From the NCBI GenBank assembly GCA_013287335.1, contig JABDDZ010000003.1:1104-54776 (forward strand): a stretch of DNA of 53,673 bases. The letters are read 5' to 3'. This document shows, one piece after another, positions 18,697 through 26,467 of the stretch. The stretch is from Chlamydiota bacterium. GTDB taxonomy: Bacteria > Chlamydiota > Chlamydiia > Chlamydiales > JAAKFR01. The notes below the pieces were generated by a model that had not been told where the DNA came from, ran no database searches, and saw only the letters and a list, made by a program, of their open reading frames with translations. Every line of letters begins with the position of its first letter. The stretch's first letter is position 1. A program made the position numbers and the translations under genes.

Positions 18697-19465
18697 CACT
18701 AAGTGCTTGTAAAGTCACATCACGACCAATGACAGCAATACTATCAGTCAGAGGGATATTTTTGGGACAGACTTCGACACAATTTTGGGCATTTCCACAA
18801 TCTGAGATCCCCCCCTCCTCCATAAGAGGGCGTAAGCGCAGCGCTTTTTGCATCTTGCCTGTGGGATTGGCATTAAAAAGGCGGGCGGCAGAGATGGCTG
18901 CCGGACCTATAAACTTTGAGTGGCTATTGATCTGGGGGCAGGCTTCCGAACAGCATCCGCATGTCATGCAAGTCGAAAGAGAGTAGATCACCTCCTGCTT
19001 TGCCGGAGCAATAAGCGGCCCAGGGCCGAGCGGCCCGGGCCCTGTGGTAAATGAGCTGTCGGCATCAATCCAGCCATGCACTTTTTTGAGATTCTCAAAC
19101 ATAATGGAGCGGTCAACAATAAGGTCGCGCACAAGAGGAAATTTTGTAAAGGGAGCTAAAACAAGAAAACGCTTCTTTGTAGAGGCGATATAGTTTTCAA
19201 TTAAAGCTGTACAGGCTTGTCTTGGGAAACCATTAATCAGCATAGAGCAGGAACCGCATACCTCTTCAAGACACCCCTGTTCCCACACAATGGGGGTGAC
19301 CCTCTCTCCTCTGCGGTTTATGGGATTTTTTTGAATCTCCATCAGCCCCGAGATCACATTCTCTCTATGGCGCAAGGGAAGCTCAAACTCTTCCCAGTAT
19401 TGATTTCCCGGAGCACCTCGTAAAACTCTTAAAACATATTTATCTTTTGGGATCTCTTCTTCCAT
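18668..19465 (-). CDS. sdhB: Succinate dehydrogenase iron-sulfur subunit
   Basis: SdhB passes electrons from the flavoprotein to quinone. Cysteine motifs for the 2Fe-2S centre (CLEEVCGSCSMLINGFPRQAC region), the 4Fe-4S centre (CMTCGCCSEACP) and the 3Fe-4S centre (CVEVCPKNIPL) are all present in order. The length of 265 residues is normal. It is the third gene of an sdhCAB operon, ten bases after sdhA. The same gene order precedes tatD in Chlamydia as I recall it. Confidence 0.97.
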   Translation of the reverse strand: MEEEIPKDKYVLRVLRGAPGNQYWEEFELPLRHRENVISGLMEIQKNPINRRGERVTPIVWEQGCLEEVCGSCSMLINGFPRQACTALIENYIASTKKRFLVLAPFTKFPLVRDLIVDRSIMFENLKKVHGWIDADSSFTTGPGPLGPGPLIAPAKQEVIYSLSTCMTCGCCSEACPQINSHSKFIGPAAISAARLFNANPTGKMQKALRLRPLMEEGGISDCGNAQNCVEVCPKNIPLTDSIAVIGRDVTLQALSDVFSFSDRE

Positions 19466-19475
19466 ACCAACCTAA

Positions 19476-21365
19476 TTAAACAATTTTTGGAACATTACGC
19501 GGGAGATTTTTCAGCTCGGGTCTACTTTTTTTTGCAACACGGTAGTCGCGGAGTTCTGGCTCATCGATGTGTCTTGTATCGACGGGCTCATAGGTGATAA
19601 GAGGTTCGCCCTTGAGAGGGTCATAGGTAGCAATGGTCGTTTTAAGCCAATTTTTATCATCGCGCTCCGGGAATTCGGGTTTAAAATGGGATCCGCGAAA
19701 TTCATTGCGAAGAAGAGCGCCCTTTGTGATCACTAGGGCTAGTTCGAGCATCGATTGGAATTGATGGGCAAACTGAAGGGTCTGGTTAACAAAAAGCCCC
19801 CGGTCATCAAGAGAGATCTGTTGATATCTCTCTCGTATCTCTTTGATTTTAGCAATTGTCTCTTCAAGGAGAGGGTTTGTCCGTTTCACCGTTACATTGC
19901 GCACCATATAGTCGGCAAGTTCCTCGTGGAGCTTAAAGACGTTCTCCTTTCCCTTGCGGTTCAAAAGCTCTTTTATAAAGCCCTCTTCGCAGGCTACCGC
20001 CTCCTCAAAGATCTTCTCCTCTGCAGCTGCAAAAGAAGAGGCGTGGGTCTCAATGTAGCGAGGCGCTTCCATACCGACGACAAGTCCGCCAAAGATGCAG
20101 GATAATAGAGAATTCGCTCCTAAACGATTAGCTCCATGATATTGATAATCAGACTCTCCCACATTGAAAAGCCCGGGAATATTGGTCATCTGCCGAAAGC
20201 GCTTTAACCTATCAGGATCATCGGCTGCCGGCCAGTCGACCCACCCCCCTCCCATTGAGTAGTGGACTGCAGGGAAGATCTTCATAGGAACTTTTCTCGG
20301 ATCCTCTCCTGTGAACTTCTGGTAGATATCTAAAACCGATTCGAGTTTATGCTTTACCTCCTCGCTAAGATGGGTCACATCGAGATAGACTTGTGATTCC
20401 CCCTCAACGCCTAACCCCAATTCGCAGACGCGGAGCACCTCTCGGGCTCCGACATCCCGTCCGACGAGATTGCCATAAGCTGGGTACATCTCTTCCAAAA
20501 AATACCAGGGCTGCCCGCTCTTTCCACAAGGAATCATCTCTCCATTGGGGGCTTGAATTTGTTTAGAAGAGTCTCCCCAGACCCAGACTCTCCCCCCCTC
20601 TCCACGGACCGATTCAGAGATAAGCCTTAGCTTATCGTGAGCGGGAATTGCTGTCGGATGTATTTGGATAAATTCCCCATTGGCATAGCGCATCCCCTGC
20701 ATAAAGAGGCGCCCATTGGCAGCTCCTGTACAAAAGGTGGAGTTGGTCGATTTTTTAAAGATGAGTCCGGGCCCCCCGCTTGCAACGACAATCGCATCGC
20801 CTCGCAGCACTTCGAGCTTCTGGTTAAAGAGATTCATCAGTACAATCCCGCGCGCTTTCCCATCATGATCTTTCACAAGACGCAGGAATTCATGGTTTTC
20901 AAATTTTTCGACCATTCCTACTGTTTCAAAGCGGCGCACCTGCTCATCGAGGGTATAGAGAAGCTGCTGCCCCGTTGAGGCGCCGCAAAAAACCGTCCGA
21001 TGGTAGAGGGTTCCCCCAAAGCGGCGCACATCCAGATGTCCCGAAGGACTCCGGTTAAAGGGACAGCCAAAACGATCCATCATATCGATAATATGGGGGG
21101 CTGCAAGACACATCTCGAGCACGGGGGGTTGATTTGCTAAAAAATCTCCCCCCTTGATTGTGTCATAAGCATGAATTAGAGGAGAGTCCTCCTCCCCCTT
21201 TGTATTCATAGAGGCATTGATTCCCCCTTGCGCGCAGACAGAGTGGGAACGTTTCACTTTAGTCACCGAAACAATTTTGACATGGCACCCATTTTCAGCA
21301 AGGCGCATCGCAGCTGATAATCCCGCAAGCCCTCCCCCAATTACTATAACTTCTTTTTTATCCAT
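19476..21365 (-). CDS. sdhA: Succinate dehydrogenase flavoprotein subunit
   Basis: SdhA oxidises succinate to fumarate with covalently bound FAD. The N-terminal dinucleotide motif IGGGLAGLSAAMRLAENG is followed by RSHSVCAQGG, whose histidine (about residue 41) is the expected covalent FAD site. Substrate-site segments HPTAI, SESVRGEGG and HYSMGG are present. The 629 residues and domain layout resemble the Bacillus-type (single cytochrome subunit) enzyme rather than the E. coli one. It lies six bases downstream of sdhC and ten bases upstream of sdhB. Confidence 0.97.
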   Translation of the reverse strand: MDKKEVIVIGGGLAGLSAAMRLAENGCHVKIVSVTKVKRSHSVCAQGGINASMNTKGEEDSPLIHAYDTIKGGDFLANQPPVLEMCLAAPHIIDMMDRFGCPFNRSPSGHLDVRRFGGTLYHRTVFCGASTGQQLLYTLDEQVRRFETVGMVEKFENHEFLRLVKDHDGKARGIVLMNLFNQKLEVLRGDAIVVASGGPGLIFKKSTNSTFCTGAANGRLFMQGMRYANGEFIQIHPTAIPAHDKLRLISESVRGEGGRVWVWGDSSKQIQAPNGEMIPCGKSGQPWYFLEEMYPAYGNLVGRDVGAREVLRVCELGLGVEGESQVYLDVTHLSEEVKHKLESVLDIYQKFTGEDPRKVPMKIFPAVHYSMGGGWVDWPAADDPDRLKRFRQMTNIPGLFNVGESDYQYHGANRLGANSLLSCIFGGLVVGMEAPRYIETHASSFAAAEEKIFEEAVACEEGFIKELLNRKGKENVFKLHEELADYMVRNVTVKRTNPLLEETIAKIKEIRERYQQISLDDRGLFVNQTLQFAHQFQSMLELALVITKGALLRNEFRGSHFKPEFPERDDKNWLKTTIATYDPLKGEPLITYEPVDTRHIDEPELRDYRVAKKSRPELKNLPRNVPKIV

Positions 21366-21371
21366 AAACTC

Positions 21372-22301
21372 TTAGGTGTGTATCTGGAAGGTGATATAGA
21401 CGCCCCAAGCAGCCATTAGACCCATCACAGAGACAATAAACATGAGGCCATTGCAAATTTTGCGGAAAATCGATTGGGCTCTCCGCGTGATAATGATTCC
21501 CCAGGTAATAAGAAATGTCCATAAGCCGTTAAAGGCATGGTAGGCTGATGCAATCACTAAAATGGAATAGAGAATAACCATCAGGGGGCTTTTAAAGGTC
21601 TCTCTCACAACAAGAAAATAGGCGGCTCCAGCGCTCGGAGCTACAGCTATGACTTGATTCTCTTTCAGTTTTTTTATCCCCCCTATCTTTTGCTCCTCCT
21701 CTAACATCTGGCTCTTAGTATAAAGTTGAGTGCCCAACTTTTCGGCTGTGTCATAGAGTCCAGCGTCACGGTTAAGTTTAATGATATAGTTGCTACTGAG
21801 GTCATGGTGAACAAGGAGAGGATTCTCCACAAAACGCATCTGAATGACATGGGCAAGGATGCCCACTACAAGAATCCAAGAGGTAATCCTCTGCCAGCTA
21901 TAAGCGCGATTACGGGGATATTGGGGAAGGGAGGGGGCGCTTCCATCTGTAATCTTTGAGTTCATCTTGCCTTGCATGGCATAGAACATCCCCCATCCCG
22001 CGTGAACAAGAAAAGGAAAGGCCAAGAGAAGTAGCTCAACAACCCTTAAATAGGGGATCGCATGGATCTTATTTACAAGAGAGATAAAGCCTGCGCCATT
22101 ATCTTGAGTGTAAAAAGCTGCGAGAGAATTTACAAGCAGATGTTCAAAGAGGTATATAACAATCCATAGGCCCAACAATGAATGAAGCCTCCGCATCACA
22201 AAGGCTCTTGGAAGAGCTCTCTTCTCCTCTCCGGGAAAGACCTTCTCTTTTGTAGGCGTTGTCGTTGTCAATAGCTTTGCGCTGCTAAATTTTTTTTCCA
22301 A
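21372..22301 (-). CDS. sdhC: Succinate dehydrogenase cytochrome b558-type membrane subunit
   Basis: This is the single membrane anchor of a Bacillus-type complex II, expected to have five transmembrane helices and bind haem through histidines such as those in RRLHSLLGLW, EHLLVNS, HAIPYL and AYHAFNGLW. At 309 residues it is about 100 longer than the Bacillus protein. The extra length is mainly an N-terminal leader and a polar insertion of about 80 residues between the third and fourth helices. The start is a TTG codon, backed by GGGAGG nine bases upstream; no ATG lies between it and the in-frame stop. It heads the sdhCAB operon. Upstream lie the F-box genes, transcribed the other way. Confidence 0.93.
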   Translation of the reverse strand: MEKKFSSAKLLTTTTPTKEKVFPGEEKRALPRAFVMRRLHSLLGLWIVIYLFEHLLVNSLAAFYTQDNGAGFISLVNKIHAIPYLRVVELLLLAFPFLVHAGWGMFYAMQGKMNSKITDGSAPSLPQYPRNRAYSWQRITSWILVVGILAHVIQMRFVENPLLVHHDLSSNYIIKLNRDAGLYDTAEKLGTQLYTKSQMLEEEQKIGGIKKLKENQVIAVAPSAGAAYFLVVRETFKSPLMVILYSILVIASAYHAFNGLWTFLITWGIIITRRAQSIFRKICNGLMFIVSVMGLMAAWGVYITFQIHT

Positions 22302-22400
22302 TCTACAACGCCTCCCACCTTATGACAAGCAAAAAATTTTGTTGCGGGAGTTATATTTTTTAGCTGAGATCCTTATTGCTACTGCTCTCTGATTAAATTC

Positions 22401-22429
22401 TTGTTTTTTGACAGATTTTTTGTTATAAT
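22401..22429 (+). promoter_or_regulatory. Sigma-70-type promoter of F-box gene 1
   Basis: A -35 hexamer TTGTTT and a perfect -10 TATAAT are separated by 17 bases. The same arrangement lies before the second F-box gene, and a version with 18-base spacing before the third, which supports it as the true promoter. The TTGACA-like string (TTTTGACAG) falls inside the spacer and is too close to the -10 to be the -35. Confidence 0.75.
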
Positions 22430-22461
22430 CACTTAACATTTAAATATTAAGGAGACAAACA

Positions 22462-24225
22462 ATGCATATTCAATCTTTTCCCCTCGAAATTAGCTGCATG
22501 ATTTTGGGACACCTTGATGATGATAGTATTAAAAATGCAGTTCTAGTAAGTCGTTACTGGTATCATGCAGTAGGTGTCTACACGACTCCGAGGCGAAAAG
22601 CAGCTTTCCAATATTTGCAACCCATTTTAAAAGAAGTATGTGATGCTATTGCTAACTGTTACAAAACACGTAATAAAATACTTGAAGCCTTCTCTCAAGA
22701 TCCTACGAAACACATAAAAAATATTAATATTACTTGTTTTCGAAAAAAACAAATTGCCGGCCTGGAAAAAAAATGGTTGGAGAAGTTTTTAGAAAAAGCC
22801 TCGCTAGATAAATTACAATTACTAGAGGTCAAGTTAGAGGATACACGTTTTTTTGCTGATTTGCCCATAACGCTTATTATTAAGAAGAAATTGAAACTTC
22901 AAAGACCTCTCGAAAGGCTCTTTGATTTAGTACAAGAACGCCTAGGAACAAGTATCAGCCATTCTCTGAAAAAACTTAACCTCACTACATTTAGTATAAT
23001 TAAACATTGCCCTCATCATGGCTTTTTTTTATTAAAACTTTTTTCTTATTATTATCGCACTAATTTCCCTCTACAAATGGTAAAGGATATAGATAAAGAT
23101 CATGAAGCCAAACCTTTTGGCAATGATATATTAGAAATGACTGTTTGTACAGCCCAAAGCCCGCAAGATGGAGCATATATAAACTATCCTCTAGTTACAT
23201 TCTCGCCCGATAGATATGAGTCTATAGGTCAGAATCGGGGGCCATTTCTGGGCTCACTCCTACTTCAGAAGCGGGGGCCATTTCTGGGCTCACTCCTACT
23301 TAATAGAAAATATAATACCCAAGCTTTTTCTATTTATCTCTGGTTATGCACCTTCTCACGCGAAGTTCCAGGACACAATAAATTCTTGAATTTTTCTTAT
23401 CGTGTATATGTCAAGGTTTGTCAAATTATTCATGATCATCATTCAAGCTTTGGTTTTTTTCCTAAAAACCCTGAGTTATCCTCAAAATGTTTAGAATTTT
23501 ATAAACATATGGCTGAGAAAAAGTTACATGCTCTCGAAAAAAAACAAAAAAAAATTGAACCAGCCCCTTCAGGAGAACCTCTTTTTATAGGGTGTGATGA
23601 CGCAGAGCCAGAGGTTATTACGGAGCTAGTTCAAAAAAGATTAGTCGCAGAACGGGAAAATCCTATAGATAAAGACGAAATAGTAAAAAAACTGAATCAA
23701 GAATTCATTATCCTAGCGAAGCATTACAGAGATGAATCGAAATTCGAAGACTTATTGAAATTAATGAAGTTTTTAAATTACTCGGACCAGAAAGATTTTC
23801 TACATTTGTTTATGTCCATTTTAGAAATTTTTGACTCGAATCCCCAAGTAATAGTTAAATTAATACAAAAAGTAAATAATTATCATAGATTATTAAATAA
23901 TAAAGGTATCTCATACTCCACAAAAATTTGTTTTCTTTCAAAACATTTGCTATCTACTCGTATTGTGGATTTGAAATCTCAGCATGATTTCTTAAAAATG
24001 TTTAAATTATCCAAATATGAAAGATTCCAAATTGCCTCAACGATGTTACATATAATCTCAAGTAACGGGCGGAACGAGCGGTTGGCTCAAAGACTGCCCC
24101 TAGTGATGGCTTTAATGGGTGTTTCCCTCCTTCCATCTGAGGCTCAATTGCCCAGCCCCGAGGCGGGTGAAGGCAAAGGAGAACCTATGGAAGTCGATGA
24201 CGAATGCGAAAAAAAATACTATTAA
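22462..24225 (+). CDS. F-box domain protein, tandem copy 1 (candidate host-directed effector)
   Basis: The 587-residue protein opens with a eukaryote-like F-box (about residues 5-45): FPLEISCMILGHLDDDSIKNA, then LVSRYWYHAV, matching the LPxEIxxxIxxxLxxxxLxxxxxVxRxW pattern. F-boxes bind Skp1 in SCF ubiquitin ligases, and bacterial versions are usually secreted effectors. The rest is helical and charged, with no family I recognise, ending in an acidic proline/glutamate-rich tail (PSPEAGEGKGEPMEVDDEC). There is no signal peptide. A good AAGGAG site lies seven bases before the ATG, better than in copies 2 and 3. An in-frame 36-base tandem duplication (23236-23307) repeats RGPFLGSLLLQK. It lies between sdhC and tatD, which I recall as neighbours in Chlamydia. 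Confidence 0.88.
   Translation: MHIQSFPLEISCMILGHLDDDSIKNAVLVSRYWYHAVGVYTTPRRKAAFQYLQPILKEVCDAIANCYKTRNKILEAFSQDPTKHIKNINITCFRKKQIAGLEKKWLEKFLEKASLDKLQLLEVKLEDTRFFADLPITLIIKKKLKLQRPLERLFDLVQERLGTSISHSLKKLNLTTFSIIKHCPHHGFFLLKLFSYYYRTNFPLQMVKDIDKDHEAKPFGNDILEMTVCTAQSPQDGAYINYPLVTFSPDRYESIGQNRGPFLGSLLLQKRGPFLGSLLLNRKYNTQAFSIYLWLCTFSREVPGHNKFLNFSYRVYVKVCQIIHDHHSSFGFFPKNPELSSKCLEFYKHMAEKKLHALEKKQKKIEPAPSGEPLFIGCDDAEPEVITELVQKRLVAERENPIDKDEIVKKLNQEFIILAKHYRDESKFEDLLKLMKFLNYSDQKDFLHLFMSILEIFDSNPQVIVKLIQKVNNYHRLLNNKGISYSTKICFLSKHLLSTRIVDLKSQHDFLKMFKLSKYERFQIASTMLHIISSNGRNERLAQRLPLVMALMGVSLLPSEAQLPSPEAGEGKGEPMEVDDECEKKYY
23236..23307 (+). repeat. 36-bp tandem duplication inside F-box gene 1
   Basis: Two back-to-back units (23236-23271 and 23272-23307) both start CGGGGGCCATTTCTGGGCTC and encode RGPFLGSLLLQK followed by RGPFLGSLLLNR. 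The other two F-box genes have one unit, so this is a recent in-frame gain of 12 residues. Confidence 0.92.
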
Positions 24226-24254
24226 TAACATTCTAAAAGAACTTAAACTTCTTA

Positions 24255-24373
24255 TTGAACGGAGCTAAGCCGCAATCTTAGGTCTAAGGCCTACGTTAGG
24301 CGAGCCATGCAAATCGGCCCTATCCAAAACCTCGAAAGAATCACAATGTGCCCTTTAGGACTGAGTTCTTCAA
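24255..24373. repeat. TTGAACGGAG structured element, copy A
   Basis: The element begins TTGAACGGAGCTAAGCCGCA and ends GAGTTCTTCAA, so its ends (TTGAA/TTCAA) can pair. Inside it GAAAGAATC can pair with GAGTTCTTC around a GCCC-TTTA-GGAC hairpin. It is almost identical to the copy at 26255 and recurs in a diverged form at 38704. The rest of the 24226-24470 spacer holds only the promoter of the next gene. Confidence 0.75.
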
Positions 24374-24409
24374 ATCCTGATTGCTATCTACTGCTCTCTT
24401 ATTAAATTC

Positions 24410-24438
24410 TTGTTTTTTTACAGATGTTTTATTATAAT
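24410..24438 (+). promoter_or_regulatory. Sigma-70-type promoter of F-box gene 2
   Basis: TTGTTT and TATAAT are spaced by 17 bases, matching the promoter of copy 1. The start codon lies 32 bases after the -10. Confidence 0.75.
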
Positions 24439-24470
24439 CCATTAGCTTTTAAAGTTTAACGAGACAAATA

Positions 24471-26225
24471 ATGTCTATTCACCCTCTTTCCTCTGTGAAA
24501 CTTTTTTTTCCCTTAGAGCTTAGCTGCATGATTGCAGAAAACCTTGATGATGATAGTATTGGAAATGCAGCTCTAGTAAGTCGTCAGTGGTATGATGCAG
24601 TAGTTGGCTTCAAGAGTTTATCGCGAAGAGACGCTTTCAGACATTTGCAACCCATTTTACAAGAAGTATGTGATGCTATTGCTAAATGTTGCAAAATATC
24701 TAAAAAAATACTTGTAAAATTCTCTCAAAACCCTACGGAATACATAAAAAATACTGCTTGTTATCGGATAGAACAGATTGCCGAGGAGGAGAAAAAATGC
24801 TTGGAAGAGTTTTTATGCAACGCCACGGAAAAAGCATTAGAATCCCTAGAGGACAGTTTAAAAGAGGATACACCTTTTGCTGATTTGCCCATAACGCTTA
24901 TTATTAAGAAGAAATTGAAACTTCAAAGACCTCTCGAAAGGCTCTTTAATTTAGTACAAAAACGCGTGACAAAGAGACTCTGCCATCCTGTTTCTCCTCT
25001 TTCGAAAGGCACTATATTTAGTATAGTTAAACTTTGTCCTTATCATGGCTTTTTTTTATTAAAACTTATTTCTTATTATAATAATTTTAATGATTTCCCT
25101 CTACAAATGATAAAGGATATAGATAAAGATCATGAAGCCAAACCTTTTGGCGATGATATATTAACAGCGACTGTTCATACAAGGCGAGGAGTAGGTGGAG
25201 CATATGTGAACCATGCTATAGCTATATTCTTGCCCGATAGAAGCAATAGGAAGCAAGATTATCTTCGAACTCCAAATGAGGGGCCATTTCTGGGCTCACT
25301 CCTACTTAATAGAAAATATAATACCCAAGCTTTTTCTATTTATCTCTGGTTATGCACCTTTTCACGCGAAGAAAACAAGAAATTCTTGAATTTTTCTTAT
25401 CGTGTATATGTCAAGGTTTGTCAAATTATTCATGATCATCATTCAAGCTTTGGTTTTTTCCCTGAAAAGCCTGAGTTATCCTCAAAATGTTTAGACTTTT
25501 ATAAACATATGGCTGAGAAAAAGTTACATGCTCTCGAAAAAAAACAAAAAAAAATTGAACCAGCCCCTTCAGGAGAACCTCTTTTTATAGGGTGTGGTGA
25601 CGCAGAGCCAGAGGTTATTACGGAGCTAGTTCAAAAAAGATTAGCCGCAGAACGGGGAAATCCTATAGATAAAGACGAAATAGTAAAAAAGCTGAATCAA
25701 GAATTCATTACCCTAGCGAAGCAATACAGAAATGAATCGAAATTCGAAGACTTATTGAAATTAATGAAGTTTTTAAATTACTCGGACCAGAAAGATTTCC
25801 TAAAATTGTTTAATTACATTTTAGCACTTTATGGACGAATTTCCCAAGTAGTAGTTAAATTAATACAAAAAATAAACAATTTTCATAGAATGCGGCTAAT
25901 TGCGAACGGATTTTTGCATCCTACAAAAATTTATTTTATTTCAGTCTATTTGACACATACTCTTAATGAGGATTTGAAATCTCAGCTTGACTTCTTGAAG
26001 GAGTTTGAATTAACCAAATATGAAAGATTCGACATTGCAAGAAGGATGTTAGAGACAATCTCAGGCGGGCAAAGCGAGCGGTTGGCTAAAAAACTGCCCC
26101 TGGTGATGGCTTTAATGGGTGTTTCCCCCCTTCCATCTGAGGCTCAATTGCCCAGCCCCGAGGCGGGTGAAGGCAAAGGAGAATCTATGGAAGTCGACGA
26201 CGAATGCGAAAAAAAATACTATTAA
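24471..26225 (+). CDS. F-box domain protein, tandem copy 2 (candidate host-directed effector)
   Basis: This 584-residue paralogue carries the F-box at about residues 12-52 (FPLELSCMIAENLDDDSIGNA, then LVSRQWYDAV). The N-terminal third (about residues 60-230) has diverged strongly from copy 1. The middle segment from GPFLGSLLLNRKYN through the KKQKKIEPAP region is nearly identical at DNA level, and the C-terminal tail is almost the same. No frameshift or internal stop is seen, so it is probably functional. Its ribosome-binding site reads AACGAGA rather than the AAGGAGA of copy 1, so translation may be weaker. The likely role is the same as copy 1, possibly with different target specificity because the variable part differs. 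Confidence 0.88.
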   Translation: MSIHPLSSVKLFFPLELSCMIAENLDDDSIGNAALVSRQWYDAVVGFKSLSRRDAFRHLQPILQEVCDAIAKCCKISKKILVKFSQNPTEYIKNTACYRIEQIAEEEKKCLEEFLCNATEKALESLEDSLKEDTPFADLPITLIIKKKLKLQRPLERLFNLVQKRVTKRLCHPVSPLSKGTIFSIVKLCPYHGFFLLKLISYYNNFNDFPLQMIKDIDKDHEAKPFGDDILTATVHTRRGVGGAYVNHAIAIFLPDRSNRKQDYLRTPNEGPFLGSLLLNRKYNTQAFSIYLWLCTFSREENKKFLNFSYRVYVKVCQIIHDHHSSFGFFPEKPELSSKCLDFYKHMAEKKLHALEKKQKKIEPAPSGEPLFIGCGDAEPEVITELVQKRLAAERGNPIDKDEIVKKLNQEFITLAKQYRNESKFEDLLKLMKFLNYSDQKDFLKLFNYILALYGRISQVVVKLIQKINNFHRMRLIANGFLHPTKIYFISVYLTHTLNEDLKSQLDFLKEFELTKYERFDIARRMLETISGGQSERLAKKLPLVMALMGVSPLPSEAQLPSPEAGEGKGESMEVDDECEKKYY

Positions 26226-26254
26226 TAACATTCTAAAAGAACTTAAACTTCTTA

Positions 26255-26373
26255 TTGAACGGAGCTAAGCCGCAATCTTAGGTCTAAGGCCTACGTTAGG
26301 CGAGCCATGCAAATCGGCCCTATCCAAAACCTCGAAAGAATCACAATGTGCCCTTTAGGGCTGGGTTCTTCAA
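26255..26373. repeat. TTGAACGGAG structured element, copy B
   Basis: This copy is nearly identical to the one at 24255 because it was duplicated with the F-box unit. Here the inner hairpin reads GCCC-TTTA-GGGC, fully paired, where copy A has one mismatch. No such element follows F-box gene 3. Confidence 0.75.
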
Positions 26374-26405
26374 ATCCTGATTGCTACTATTCCCTTATTA
26401 AATTC

Positions 26406-26435
26406 TTGTTTTTTTGACAGATGTTTTATTATAAT
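26406..26435 (+). promoter_or_regulatory. Sigma-70-type promoter of F-box gene 3
   Basis: TTGTTT and TATAAT are separated here by 18 bases, one more T in the T-run than in copies 1 and 2. The flanking sequence is otherwise the same as for copy 2. Confidence 0.72.
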
Positions 26436-26467
26436 CCATCAGCTTTTAAAGTTTAACGAGATAAATA

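Noticed and set aside
22405-22429. TTTTGACAG as the -35 of the F-box promoter
   Set aside because: The TTGACA-like string is only about 10 bases from the TATAAT; TTGTTT with 17-18 bases spacing in all copies fits better.
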